This document shows, piece after piece, positions 11,288 through 24,471 of a stretch of 64,000 nucleotides of DNA. The notes beneath the pieces are model-generated. The model did no database searches. It worked only from the letters and a program-made list of their open reading frames with translations, and had not been told where the DNA came from. The translations under genes were made by a program, and so were the position numbers. The stretch's first letter is position 1; each line of letters starts with the position of its first letter. This DNA comes from Strigamia acuminata (lineage: Eukaryota; Arthropoda; Chilopoda; Geophilomorpha; Linotaeniidae), in assembly GCA_949358305.1 (NCBI GenBank), contig OX442321.1, positions 186,001 through 250,000 of the forward strand. Direction: 5' to 3'.

Positions 11288-11334
11288 CGTTCTCAGCGGG
11301 ACCAGGATATATACGTTCATTCAATTAGTCGAGA
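11288..11334. promoter_or_regulatory. 47-bp gap between divergent start codons
   Basis: The LRR-gene ATG (minus, 11287) and fucosyltransferase ATG (plus, 11335) are 47 bp apart, with GGATATATACG between them. The same gap lies in front of fucosyltransferase B (15322-15368) and, decayed, at about 5285-5330. If both genes start here, 5' leaders must be extremely short or overlap. Confidence 0.5.
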
Positions 11335-12315
11335 ATGGCTCGCAACGCATGTCGCTCCCATGTGACACCGGTCATCTTCATAGCACTCATTTCCGGTTCG
11401 TCTTACGTGCTCCTCACGCTCGTGTACAACTTTAAGAAGAACTTCGGCGTGGACCTCCCGCAGTACGACACGGAGAACGGAGGCCTCATGACGGCCGTGT
11501 CGCTCGGACGTTTGGGCAACAACATGATGGAGTTCGCGGCGCTCGTGAGCCTGGCGCGCACCAACAAGTGTCGCGCGGTGCTCTCGTCGCGAATGACCAA
11601 TTACCTCAAGTCGTGTTTTTCGGTGACGACGGGCGCGAGGACGGACGCGCACGTGGGCCGCTTCGTGCCCTGGACTAACGTCTACCTCGATTATCTCATG
11701 CAGGACGACTACCGGCGATTGCCTTGCGCCGACGGGCCCATCAAACTCACGGGCTACCCGAGCGACTGGAGGTTTTTCCACGACCACGAAGCGGAAGTGC
11801 GACGACAATTGCGATTTTCCGCCGCGTCGCAGAGCGCGGCACGTGCCTTTTTCCGAACCCTCGCCCGAAACGCGTCCGTGTCCGTCTACTCGTATATCGG
11901 CATCCACGTGCGCCGGACCGACTACCCTGCCTACTTGGAGAGGCAATCGTGCCAAGTGGCGGACGAAAGGTATTTGAAGAAAGCCATGCGACTCATGCTG
12001 GCCAAGTATCCAAACTCTGTGTTCGTAGTGGCGAGCGACGATATCGTGTGGTGCAAATCGGCGCTCAGCCATTTCAAACCTCGTGCCTATTTCGTTGACC
12101 AATCGTCTTCGCCGTGCACCACCATGGCAATTCTGGCGCATTGCAACCACACGGTCATCACGCAGGGCACCTTTGGCTTTTGGGCCGCCTATTTGGCGGG
12201 CGGCCAAGTCATTTACTACACCGATTACTGCAACAACAACACGTCCATTTTAAAAAAATTCCAAGGAATGCATCTCCCAAATTGGATGCCCATTTCTGCC
12301 GCCAGTCTGCACTGA
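11335..12315 (+). CDS. Alpha-1,2-fucosyltransferase-like (GT11), copy A
   Basis: Intronless ORF of 326 residues with type II Golgi enzyme layout: short cytosolic N-terminus, one membrane anchor (about residues 11-32, VIFIALISGSSYVLLTLVYN), then a lumenal catalytic domain. GT11 signatures are present: GRLGNNMMEFA near the start, the HxRRxD motif in GIHVRRTDYPAYLE (GDP-fucose site in the family) and ITQGTFGFWAAYLAGG near the C-terminus. It should transfer fucose from GDP-fucose to galactose of glycans in an alpha-1,2 link. Lack of introns contrasts with all large neighbours and suggests retro-origin or an intronless family. Copy B differs at only a few residues (Ala2/Gly2; GVD versus DIA at about 38-40). 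Confidence 0.88.
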   Translation: MARNACRSHVTPVIFIALISGSSYVLLTLVYNFKKNFGVDLPQYDTENGGLMTAVSLGRLGNNMMEFAALVSLARTNKCRAVLSSRMTNYLKSCFSVTTGARTDAHVGRFVPWTNVYLDYLMQDDYRRLPCADGPIKLTGYPSDWRFFHDHEAEVRRQLRFSAASQSAARAFFRTLARNASVSVYSYIGIHVRRTDYPAYLERQSCQVADERYLKKAMRLMLAKYPNSVFVVASDDIVWCKSALSHFKPRAYFVDQSSSPCTTMAILAHCNHTVITQGTFGFWAAYLAGGQVIYYTDYCNNNTSILKKFQGMHLPNWMPISAASLH

Positions 12316-12438
12316 ATGATGACAGCACAAATTTCCAATTTGTATTTTCGAATTTAATAATTTACATTTAAGAGAATTAAAATTTACAATCTGAAAAAAA
12401 AAAATAATGTATCGAAAAAAAAATCGAAAGATATTTTC

Positions 12439-13436
12439 CTAGTCGTAGTTATCAAAAGTGTCGTTAGACGTCGATGTTCCGTTTTGCGTATCTCTCGCCG
12501 TGGCCTTGGCGGGGACGGAGAAGTAGCAACGACACACGCAGCACATGGGGAAACGGAACCACTCGGAGAAGATGCCGCGGCACTCGTTGGTCGGATCGAA
12601 GGCCAAAAGTCGTTGCAGACCGTGTTGCTGCTCGCACCTGCAGCCGTCCGGACAAAACGTACGACTCTTGTCGTGTCTGTTTAAAAAATACGAGTAGATA
12701 TTAATACAAAGTCGTCAACTCAACACCTCATACGCGAAGACACGTACTCGCACTTTTCGAAATAGACGAATTGCTCGAACGGATAAACGTTCAATATGGC
12801 AACGATGTCGCCGCGAGTGCTGTTGGCCCAGTATGGAGACACCACTTCCGTTTGACTGGGACAGGCGTTACTTGAAAATTAATGAATTAATTTAACTCGA
12901 CGCTTTTAATCTTTGAAAATCCTGACTCACATCCCTTCGTCGACCGGAAGGTCGGGAACGTCAACAATCGTTTTGTTTTTCTTATCGTCTAAACTTCTCG
13001 CACCTTTCGACTTGGAGCCCATCTCGCGGCGGAGTACGACGCTCTGCCTCGTTTCCCCGTACATCCTTTTCATCAAACTGCGATTATCCGTCACGAACTC
13101 AATTAAAGCTTGCCTAAATGCCATACCCAAACAATATAAAACAATCGCTACGTGTATTGTACCGTCACCGTGTCACCGTACCACGGATACTGAGCTCCGG
13201 CAGTGGCGCAAAAGGTCACGTCATTCGTTAATCCGCACGGAACGTCCGTTAAATGTCGCGACCGGGACTGACGGCCGCACGCGTTGAATTCATCGCAGTT
13301 AATCAAATAAAAGTACTCCAAAACCAAACAAATATTCTAAAAACAATATAGGAATAGAAAAAAGTAGTACCGTAATGCTGATTCAGTGCTGTGGAGTACT
13401 TACTAAAGCGTAACGTTTGTGCAACCAACACCTCAT
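12439..13436 (-). CDS. Spatzle-like cystine-knot ligand, copy A
   Basis: Five exons: 13404-13436, 13152-13336, 12931-13113, 12748-12870, 12439-12676; 253 residues. The start gives a signal-like stretch ([16 protein letters not shown]) followed by a cysteine-containing pro-region, then a basic, likely cleaved linker ([16 protein letters not shown]) and a C-terminal cystine-knot domain. The domain has the Spatzle order: NACPS, a [14 protein letters not shown] stretch, [31 protein letters not shown], and [12 protein letters not shown]. Family knowledge: such dimeric ligands activate Toll receptors after proteolysis. Function here is inferred from this pattern only. It lies 441 bp downstream of Piwi-A in the same direction and converges on fucosyltransferase A, with only 123 bp between stop codons. 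Confidence 0.75.
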
Positions 13437-13876
13437 GTTATGAATGGGGGCCACAAACTCACAAGTCAGGTAAAAAGGTCACTGGCAACTTTGCGCTTCT
13501 TCGGGCCAAGCCGAGGTTAACGTCTCCCGAGATGGAGGTAGCTGGGACGAAAGACGACTAACGAGGGTCTCATCACTTCCGGTGCCTCTCCCCTCACCTC
13601 CTCTCCTCCCCACCACAAAACGCTCGCAGATAAATGAACAAAAGTCAAACTTGAAATATTTTAATTTCGGCTAATATAAAAATATTTGTATATAAAAGAA
13701 CAAGGAAAAGAAGTACAAACATGAGTTGACTTTTCTCACGACTTTTCTGATCACAATTTTCGGAATTAAAAATGATTCTCTTTTCGATTTCGTTTGAATA
13801 ATGTGAATGACAACTGAAATAAATGGCAGTAAAAACGAATGAAGATGACGATGAGATTATCTATCGGTTTTCACTT
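13437..13876. other. Intergenic region between Piwi-A and Spatzle-like A
   Basis: 440 bp, essentially identical to 17465-17904 in copy B. It must contain the Piwi-A 3' end and the Spatzle-like promoter. A GC-rich part (13490-13620) with CTCCCC/CCTCACCTCC tracts is the best promoter candidate. No other gene is seen. Confidence 0.5.
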
Positions 13877-15321
<1,445 letters not shown>

Positions 15322-15368
15322 CGTTCTCAGCGGGACCAGGATATATACGTTCATTCAATTAGTCGAGA

Positions 15369-16349
15369 ATGGGTCGCAACGCATGTCGCTCCCATGTGAC
15401 GCCGGTCATCTTCATAGCACTCATTTCCGGTTCGTCTTACGTGCTCCTCACGCTCGTGTACAACTTTAAGAAGAACTTCGACATTGCCCTCCCGCAGTAC
15501 GACACGGAGAACGGAGGCCTCATGACGGCCGTGTCGCTCGGACGTTTGGGCAACAACATGATGGAGTTCGCGGCGCTCGTGAGCCTGGCGCGCACCAACA
15601 AGTGTCGCGCGGTGCTCTCGTCGCGAATGACCAATTACCTCAAGTCGTGTTTTTCGGTGACGACGGGCGCGAGGACGGACGCGCACGTGGGCCGCTTCGT
15701 GCCCTGGACCAACGTCTACCTCGATTATCTCATGCAGGACGACTACCGGCGATTGCCTTGCGCCGACGGGCCCATCAAACTCACGGGCTACCCGAGCGAC
15801 TGGAGGTTTTTCCACGACCACGAAGCGGAAGTGCGACGACAATTGCGATTTTCCGCCGCGTCGCAGAGCGCGGCACGTGCCTTTTTCCGAACCCTCGCCC
15901 GAAACGCGTCCGTGTCCGTCTACTCGTATATCGGCATCCACGTGCGCCGGACCGACTACCCTGCCTACTTGGAGAGGCAATCGTGCCAAGTGGCGGACGA
16001 AAGGTATTTGAAGAAAGCCATGCGACTCATGCTGGCCAAGTATCCAAACTCTGTGTTCGTAGTGGCGAGCGACGATATCGTGTGGTGCAAATCGGCGCTC
16101 AGCCATTTCAAACCTCGTGCCTATTTCGTTGACCAATCGTCTTCGCCGTGCACCACCATGGCAATTCTGGCGCATTGCAACCACACGGTCATCACGCAGG
16201 GCACCTTTGGCTTTTGGGCCGCCTATTTGGCGGGCGGCCAAGTCATTTACTACACCGATTACTGCAACAACAACACGTCCATTTTAAAAAAATTCCAAGG
16301 AATGCATCTCCCAAATTGGATGCCCATTTCTGCCGCCAGTCTGCACTGA
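15369..16349 (+). CDS. Alpha-1,2-fucosyltransferase-like (GT11), copy B
   Basis: Intronless, 326 residues, with the same membrane anchor and GT11 motifs as copy A (GRLGNNMMEFA, GIHVRRTDYPAYLE, ITQGTFGFWAAYLAGG). Only residue 2 and three neighbouring residues (NFDIALPQ instead of NFGVDLPQ) differ, so both copies should be active and very recent. Its upstream region contains just the 47-bp divergent gap plus the first nine codons of the LRR gene, so regulation is either by that short element or from Piwi-A-side sequence. Confidence 0.88.
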   Translation: MGRNACRSHVTPVIFIALISGSSYVLLTLVYNFKKNFDIALPQYDTENGGLMTAVSLGRLGNNMMEFAALVSLARTNKCRAVLSSRMTNYLKSCFSVTTGARTDAHVGRFVPWTNVYLDYLMQDDYRRLPCADGPIKLTGYPSDWRFFHDHEAEVRRQLRFSAASQSAARAFFRTLARNASVSVYSYIGIHVRRTDYPAYLERQSCQVADERYLKKAMRLMLAKYPNSVFVVASDDIVWCKSALSHFKPRAYFVDQSSSPCTTMAILAHCNHTVITQGTFGFWAAYLAGGQVIYYTDYCNNNTSILKKFQGMHLPNWMPISAASLH

Positions 16350-16466
16350 ATGATGACAGCACAAATTTCCAATTTGTATTTTCGAATTTAATAATTTACA
16401 TTTAAGAGAATTAAAACAATCTGAAAAAAAAATAATGTATCGAAAAAAAAATCGAAAGATATTTTC

Positions 16467-17464
16467 CTAGTCGTAGTTCTCAAAAGTGTCGTTAGACGTC
16501 GATGTTCCGTTTTGCGTATCTCTCGCCGTGGCCTTGGCGGGGGCGGAGAAGTAGCAACGACACACGCAGCACATGGGGAAACGGAACCACTCGGAGAAGA
16601 TGCCGCGGCACTCGTTGGTCGGATCGAAGGCCAAAAGTCGTTGCAGGCCGTGTTGCTGCTCGCACCTGCAGCCGTCCGGACAAAACGTACGACTCTTGTC
16701 GTGTCTGTTTAAAAAATACGAGTAGATATTAATACAAAGTCGTCAACTCAACACCTCATACGCGAAGACACGTACTCGCACTTTTCGAAATAGACGAATT
16801 GCTCGAACGGATAAACGTTCAATATGGCAACGATGTCGCCGCGAGTGCTGTTGGCCCAGTATGGAGACACCACTTCCGTTTGACTGGGACAGGCGTTACT
16901 TGAAAATTAATGAATTAATTTAACTCGACGCTTTTAATCTTTGAAAATCCTGACTCACATCCCTTCGTCGACCGGAAGGTCGGGAACGTCAACAATCGTT
17001 TTGTTTTTCTTATCGTCTAAACTTCTCGCACCTTTCGACTTGGAGCCCATCTCGCGGCGGAGTACGACGCTCTGCCTCGTTTCCCCGTACATCCTTTTCA
17101 TCAAACTGCGATTATCCGTCACGAACTCAATTAAAGCTTGCCTAAATGCCATACCCAAACAATATAAAACAATCGCTACGTGTATTGTACCGTCACCGTG
17201 TCACCGTACCACGGATACTGAGCTCCGGCAGTGGCGCAAAAGGTCACGTCATTCGTTAATCCGCACGGAACGTCCGTTAAATGTCGCGACCGGGACTGAC
17301 GGCCGCACGCGTTGAATTCATCGCAGTTAATCAAATAAAAGTACTCCAAAACCAAACAAATATTCTAAAAACAATATAGGAATAGAAAAAAGTAGTACCG
17401 TAATGCTGATTCAGTGCTGTGGAGTACTTACTAAAGCGTAACGTTTGTGCAACCAACACCTCAT
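16467..17464 (-). CDS. Spatzle-like cystine-knot ligand, copy B
   Basis: Exons 17432-17464, 17180-17364, 16959-17141, 16776-16898, 16467-16704, each shifted by 4028 from copy A; 253 residues with the same signal-like start, pro-region, basic linker and cystine-knot domain ([28 protein letters not shown]). Differences from copy A are a handful of bases, for example near 16540 and 16645, and do not touch the cysteines. It lies 441 bp downstream of the intact Piwi gene. Role inferred: secreted, protease-activated ligand for a Toll-type receptor; a neurotrophin-like role is an alternative. Confidence 0.75.
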
Positions 17465-17904
17465 GTTATGAATGGGGGCCACAAACTCACAAGTCAGGTA
17501 AAAAGGTCACTGGCAACTTTGCGCTTCTTCGGGCCAAGCCGAGGTTAACGTCTCCCGAGATGGAGGTAGCTGGGACGAAAGACGACTAACGAGGGTCTCA
17601 TCACTTCCGGTGCCTCTCCCCTCACCTCCTCTCCTCCCCACCACAAAACGCTCGCAGATAAATGAACAAAAGTCAAACTTGAAATATTTTAATTTCGGCT
17701 AATATAAAAATATTTGTATATAAAAGAACAAGGAAAAGAAGTACAAACATGAGTTGACTTTTCTCACGACTTTTCTGATCACAATTTTCGGAATTAAAAA
17801 TGATTCTCTTTTCGATTTCGTTTGAATAATGTGAATGACAACTGAAATAAATGGCAGTAAAAACGAATGAAGATGACGATGAGATTATCTATCGGTTTTC
17901 ACTT

Positions 17905-20900
17905 CTATAGAAAATATAATTTATCACAGAGGCGCTCTTCCGCCGCACGATGCAAGTGCTGACCCATCAACTGAGCCAATTTGTGCGCGTACTAATTGGA
18001 AAACAATTGAAAAGAATTAAGAAAAATAAACTAAATTTTTATCAAATTTTTCAAATTACCTGACACGGAGCGGGAACTCGCACAGTTCCGGGCCAATTAA
18101 AATACATGTGCGTTAACACAAAGGCCAATTTCTGCATTATGTCAACGGGGAATTCGTTGTCATCCTTGACAACGATGTAATGCGTCGGGGTGACGGTCCC
18201 TTGGTTCACGTGCTGTGACACTAGGAAGAAGTCGTAATACTGATACCGCGTCACGGTATGATCGAGGATTGTGCCAGGCACAGGGTTCGTCAGCTCACGA
18301 CCCTACAAATTAAATAAGAATAAATAAATAAATAAGAAATAAAAAAATAAAAAATATAAATAAAAAATATAAATAAAAAATCGTTTTTGTTGAAACTCAC
18401 AACGGCAGCAAAAATCCTGGTGTTAATGCGTTTCTGCACGACAACCACAGACAGTTTGGGCCGATAATCTTCACTGAACGAGGCATAACTGGCCTCGATC
18501 TGCTGCACCTCGTGCTCAATGACCATCTTGAGCTGTCCGTCCGACACGCCGTCCCTGAAGACGACGATTTTATCCGGCAGTACGTTATTAACCGATAGAT
18601 ACTTCTTGATCGCCGCCATCATACAGGAACGCAGAGAGTCTCCCAGCTCCTGATGCATTGGCTGGAAGGCGGTTTTGCTGAACCACTTTGTGAACGATGA
18701 GTTCAGGCTGCTGACGAAGCCCAGCACGCTCTGGCCGCGCTTCGACGCGTCGTGGAACACGTCCATCCCCACGATCATCATGTTCGGCTGACACGAAAAG
18801 ATTAAACAAATCAAATAATCAAATAATTAAATCAAATAATAATAATACAAATAATACAATAGGAACTCGGACGCCCCACAATTCGCCGCCCAGTTTGCAG
18901 TTCATTTGCAGCACGATCTTCTGCGTGACGCTGTGCAGTTTGTCGTCCCTCGAGATCGTCCTCACGTTGATCACCTGGTTGGCCATGCCCAGTTCAAGGT
19001 AGCAGCGCTTCTTGATGGCAGCATATCTGTCGTCGCGCGGGGTCGGGCAAATCGTCACGATTATCTGCATGTTCGGGTTGCCGTGAACCACCTTGTTAAT
19101 GGCGTTCACGAATGCCTCGTTCCTGTCGCTCGTCAACTGGATCATTTCCGGTTCGCTGATTTCCATTCCGAGCGCCGGACCGACCGTCATTACTTTCTGT
19201 TTGAAGTTATTCGCTTTCTGCGAATCGCGACTCCAGAAAATAATCGCCCAATGTTTGATGTCGATCTACTCAAAAGCAGAAAAAAAGAAAACATTTTTAA
19301 TCAAATTTAATCAATTTAATTTATCCGTCGCACTTACGGGAACGAACACTTTGCTGCCCCGGCACAGCGCGTTGTTCCAATCAGCTCTTTCGTCTACGAC
19401 GTGCTGCCTACCGTTCCCAAGTAAAAGTTTTACTGGTTCCAATACGCGTCCTTCGAGCTGACAAAAAATTGAAAAAATAAATAAATAAATAAATAAATCT
19501 AAAAGTCTAAAAATCTAAAAATCCAAAGCTCGACCTTACCTTGAGCATATTCGAATCCAATTCGAGGCCCCAGTCGGTCAGTTGCTTGGTGGCCTCGGGA
19601 GTATTGTGCACATTCGCCAGAAAGCGTTTAAATGCAAATTGTCTTTGATTAGGCGTCAAACGCGTGTGCTGGGCCACGCTCTTCATCATCTGGAAGTCGC
19701 CCATCATCTTGGTCGACATCCCCGTCAGGTTCGACAGCTCTGGCACGAGCAACAAGATGCGGCTCTCGGTGGTTCCGCGCGCCGGCTTCTCCCGATGAAC
19801 CAACATGGGCTGCCTTTCGTCCGTGATGTCGATTTGGTATTGCTTCCTGTTCGAGTCGTACGTACATTTCAACTTTTCGCTCAACTAATCAAATTAACTA
19901 ATCAAAGTAATCACTCACTTGTAATAATCAATGAACCTGACATCCTCTCCGCGGTGGTTGGGAAAAGAGGACAGCGGGTTTTCGTTCCAATTGACCTCGT
20001 CCACTCTGTACGTCCTATTATTGTATCGCGTCATCACCACTTCGCTCACCAGTTGCTTCTCCGCCTCTAACTTCCAATCGCCGCCGCGATTGCAGCAGTC
20101 TTTTCTATTAAAACAAAAAAAAAGCATAAGCACAAGGTTTGCAAATGCAAATGCTCATTCAAAATCAACCGACATGATGTCTAAGGCGGTGCAGTCGCGT
20201 AAAACCTTATGCGCCGCGTCGCACATGAGCATCAGTCCCCCCTCGTACTCCGCCACCGAAGTCACGTAGCCGGGCCAAATTTGCAGTCTGACAAATATAA
20301 AAGAAAAGAAATTAAATAAATTAAATAAATAAAATAAAAAAATGAAACCCTGAGCGATCAATTACTTGTATTGTGGAACCCTCATCGATTCTCTGGGGTC
20401 GAAGTATTTGTGACTGATTAGTTTCAGTTGTAAGATGTTCATGATCCTAAAAAAGCGTCAGAATTAAAATTAACACATTTTCTTTCTTTCTTTCTTTTCA
20501 AATGTCGATTTCACCTTTTAAACAACACGTTAAATAAGTGATTGCACGATGTCAAGTGTTGCTTCGTCACGTATTTGACCATCACCTGCTGCGGAGTCTT
20601 CTCGTACGGATGAATGACGTCGACGACCTGACAAATTCACAATTATCTCATCTTCAAAATACCAAAATACTCGTTGCATTTCTCACCGTCAGAATTTTTT
20701 CCATTCGTTTGGGCAGGTAAAGTTTCGCGCCGTCAAATTGTAACGTCGGCCCAATCACGTGTTTGCTCTCGTGGATCAAACGAATTCGCAATTTCTTCGC
20801 GTCGACCGGAGGGACAAAACTCACGTGGTACTCGTAAATAAACCGCTCATTCACGCACTTGAGGCGCACGTAATTAGAAAACACCGCAACCCTATCCGAG

Positions 20901-21412
20901 AAGAAAACAAACAAATAAATAAATAAATATTTATACATTTTGTAATTTGAAACGTGCTACTTTTTTCCTTTCGTGCCCATTCGGACGACGGGTTCCTGCG
21001 GCGTGGGGTCGGACGAAAAGCTCGCCTCGCTCACTTCGCGCGACCGTTCGGGTTCGGTTTCAGTCACGCTCGGGCTCGGGGGTGTCGGTGGAGCCACATC
21101 AAACTTTTTTAATAACTGTGAGCGACCCCGCGCGAAAGGGACCGCTCCAACTTTGGCGCGCCCAATCGCGGGCAGCGCCGTCGTATCTGCCGGTGCTCCT
21201 TGAGTCGAAGAACTCGGTACGCCGTCTCCTTTCTCACTCGGGAGATCCTTCAGGATCTTGGCCAACAACTGGCCGCGACCCATCATTCTCGGAACGTCCT
21301 GGGCCGCTGGCGCCGGCGCCGACGATGACGACGACGCGCCGTCTCCCTTCTCGTCACCTCGAATCGCCAACTCCTGCATCTGCCGGATGATGCCTCGACC
21401 TCTGCCCGCCAT
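17905..21412 (-). CDS. piwi: Piwi-clade Argonaute
   Basis: Twelve exons: 20961-21412, 20687-20891, 20515-20627, 20366-20446, 20174-20287, 19919-20104, 19540-19879, 19338-19457, 18858-19265, 18401-18787, 18060-18302, 17905-17991; 911 residues. The N-terminus is RG-rich (MAGRGRGIIRQ, FARGRSQ), a usual site of arginine methylation for Tudor binding in the family. Then come N and PAZ regions, MID (LLLVPELSNLTGMS) and a PIWI domain with the slicer triad in MIVGMDVFHD, FRDGVSDGQL and TPTHYIVV (about D682, D752, H843). The end, YAHKLAQLMGQHLH and DKLYFL, is typical of Piwi proteins. It should bind piRNAs and silence transposons, with slicing competence. Start chosen at 21412 because a TTACAG acceptor directly precedes it, implying a 5' UTR intron. 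Confidence 0.93.
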
Positions 21413-22041
21413 TTTCTGTAACAATAAACAACACTTGAGTTTTTAATTCGACTTGAATTGCACGAAAAACGAATCGAGACTTTTTAAAATGCTTTCGTTT
21501 TCACCAGCCAAGAAATATGAAAAAATAATAATACATTCTCTGTGATAATGTCGAGGGAACATATTAAATAGATAACAAAGTTTGAGCCAGCGTGGACCGA
21601 AACGTGTCGCATCACGGGCCAGAATGCAGCTGTAGAGAAGGCGAAGACGAGGCCCAGCTTCCGACGAAGCGACGCAAACTTTTTAAACTGCCTCGAAACC
21701 CATCCCCAATTCGATTCTTCAAAAATAATACGAAGCCTACCTTCTTTTAGATAACGGGCAATTCAAAACGGATGATATGATACTTCCCGTTCGCTTCGTG
21801 GGAAGAGTTTCGACCGTGGTTACGACCTACTTCTGACCTACTTCAAAAATACAAAAAAATGTGGTAAACCTCGCGGCGCGACACCTCGCGACACATCCTG
21901 CAAACACCGACAAGGGCGCTTCTGCTGCCGACCTCCCGGTTCCATCACCTCGCGGTTCTCACCTCCTCCTGGCTCGTGATCCACGTCCGGAGCGCGACGA
22001 CATACACACACCGTTAGTTGAGGAAAATAAAAGAGATCGGC
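21413..22041. promoter_or_regulatory. Divergent intergenic region, Piwi (-) and annexin (+)
   Basis: 629 bp between the two start codons. It must hold the Piwi 5' UTR intron, whose acceptor is at 21415-21420, and both promoters. GC-rich sequence nearest the annexin (21870-22015) has several CTCGCG/GCGACA stretches. No coding exon is seen. Confidence 0.5.
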
Positions 22042-24471
22042 ATGAGTTATCCTCCTTACGGCGGCGGCGGCGGCTATCCGCAGCACCCGCAGTATCCGCA
22101 GTATCCGCAGCCCGGTGCGCCAGGCGCCGTGCCCAACCAGCCGCCGAACCCCACTTATGGGTTCGCTCCGCCTCCGCAGCAGGTGAACTCAAATTTCATG
22201 ACATTTAATCACTCCGACTAATAGTAATTAATTTAGCCGTATCCTTCGTACCCGAGCGGAAATGCGCCGGCGCCATACCCATATCCGGCCTCGCCACAGC
22301 AGCCCCATCCCCAGCCCCAGCCTCAGCAGCAGCAAGTTTATCCGCCCACTTCGTACCAGCCGGTAAGTAATACTCCGTAATAACTAATAATAATAATAAA
22401 TATCAAAATAAATCGCCCGTCCTCGGCAAGCAAGAAATTCGCTGACGTCACACACTCACAAGTCAGAGTGGAATCAACAAGTTTTATGACTTTGGTTTTT
22501 TCTTATTTGATGACGTCATCTCGAAAACTTGTTAGTTGTTAATCTCGATGTATCAACATGTCGATAAAACGAAGCGTTAAAGTCCAAGTTGTTTGATGCC
22601 ACGCCCTGATTAGGCTCCCAACTGTAATATTTATATTCTCATTATTTTCCATCCAAAAACGCCACTCTGCTTAGGCTTGATTGAGTTGATTACATAACCG
22701 TGTACGTGTAATGTTATAGCGTGAAAGCGAATCATTAGCACTTCCTGAGCAGCGTGACATTTTCAGAATCCTTCGCAGGGCGGTTATCCGAGCGCCAGCG
22801 TCTACCCGAGCTACCCCGGTGCCACGAGTGGAGGCTACCCGCAAGCTTATCAGCAGGCGCCGACGTCCGCGAGTGGCTACCCACCACCCCCGCAACACCA
22901 TCAACACCAGCAACAGCAGCCGACAGCTGCGAGTGCTTATCCCCCTCTTTCTCAGCACCAACCGCAGCACCAACCACAGTCTCCTTACAGTTATCCGACT
23001 GCGAGTGTGACTGCCACTGCGACCACTTCGGTTTCGCACGAACCTCCGAAAATGGTAACGATAACGAATTATTCATAACTACCGTATGCAAATTAACCGA
23101 TTAATTAATTAATTAATTAATTAATTAATTCAACACTAGGGTACGGTTGTGGAATTTAATCCATTTTACCCCGAAGAAGATGCAAAACAACTGAGAAAGG
23201 CCATGAAAGGCTTCGGTGCGCTTTAACATTTAACAAATTAAAAAATTAAAAATTAAAATGTTACATTTGACATTTGACGTAGGCACGGATGAGAAAGCCA
23301 TCATCGACATTTTGGCCAAACGAACCAATGCACAGCGACAGAACATCGCCATTACGTACAAGACTCATTTCGGGAGAGTAAGCACTTTATAAATTTCTTT
23401 TAAATTTGATTTTTAATTTTTGATTTTTTGAATAGGACTTAATTCAGGATTTGAAGAGTGAGCTCAGTGGGCGATTCGAAGATGTCACCATCGCGTTGAT
23501 GACACCGACTTACGATTACTTAGCCAACCGAATTCACAAAGCCATTTCCGGCCTCGGCACCGACGAAGAAGCCATCATCGACATTTTGTGCGGCGCCTCA
23601 AACCAGCAAATCCGGGAGATCAACGCGGCGTACTTGCGACGTAATTGCTCCGTTTAACAAAAAAAATAATGATAATAACAATTTGAATTCACTTTAATTT
23701 GATTCGCTCGCAGTGTATCGCAAGCCGATGGAGAAAGATTTGATCGCCGACACGTCCGGCCACTTCAGGAAACTGCTCGTGTCGCTGAGCATGGGAAACC
23801 GCAACGAAAATCCCACGCCGGATCCGGGACGCGCGGCCCAGGACGCCCAGGCGCTCTACCAGGCAGGCGTCGCCCGTTGGGGCACCGACGAAGCGCTCTT
23901 TAATTCCATCTTGGTCGCGCAACATTTCAACCAAGTGCGTCTGGTCTGTTCGGAATACCAGCGCATCAGCGGCAAAAGTCTGGAGAACAGCATCAAATCC
24001 GAGTTCTCCGGCTACGTCGAGACGGGACTGCTGGCCATAGGTCGGTGTCGGTCACAATTCAATTTAAACCCAACTTGAATGTTTTTGCACTTTATTTTTC
24101 GTTTCTTCCGCAGTCAAGTGCGCTCAAAGCACGCCCGCTTACTACGCCGAGAGGTTGTACCGCTCGATGGCCGTGAGTTTATTATTATTATTATTAAGCT
24201 GCGTGATTAAGCTGCATTTGTCTGTTTCTGCAGGGAGCTGGAACCGACGACCGCACTTTGATTCGCATCGTGGCCGTGCGCAGCGAGATCGACATGGTCC
24301 AGATCAAGCAAGAGTTCCAACGAATGTACGGGAAAACTCTGGAGAGTTTCATCGCCGTAAGTGCCGCCTCCTCACGTTGCGAACGACATTTTTTGACATT
24401 TTTTGCTTTTTTGCTTTCAGGGCGACACGTCCGGCGATTACAAGAAAGTGCTGCTCGGTTTGGTGCAGTAA
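22042..24471 (+). CDS. Annexin with long PYP/Q-rich N-terminus (annexin A7/A11/B11 type)
   Basis: Exons 22042-22182, 22237-22362, 22767-23054, 23140-23215, 23283-23377, 23436-23640, 23714-24040, 24114-24172, 24234-24356, 24421-24471; 496 residues. The first about 185 residues are a low-complexity arm of Tyr, Pro, Gly and Gln ([20 protein letters not shown]), as in annexins A7, A11 and insect B11, which drives self-association. Four annexin repeats follow, each with a GxGTD-type calcium site: [35 protein letters not shown]. It should bind acidic phospholipids in a calcium-dependent way at cell and vesicle membranes. Exon ends in the core match those of the two annexins at 49-53 kb. The ATG at 22042 is preferred over 22018 because it begins the PYP arm. 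Confidence 0.93.

Noticed and set aside
11317-12207. 296-residue minus-strand ORF opposite fucosyltransferase A (and 15351-16241 opposite B)
   Set aside because: His/Arg-rich antisense shadow; the plus-strand ORF carries GT11 motifs.
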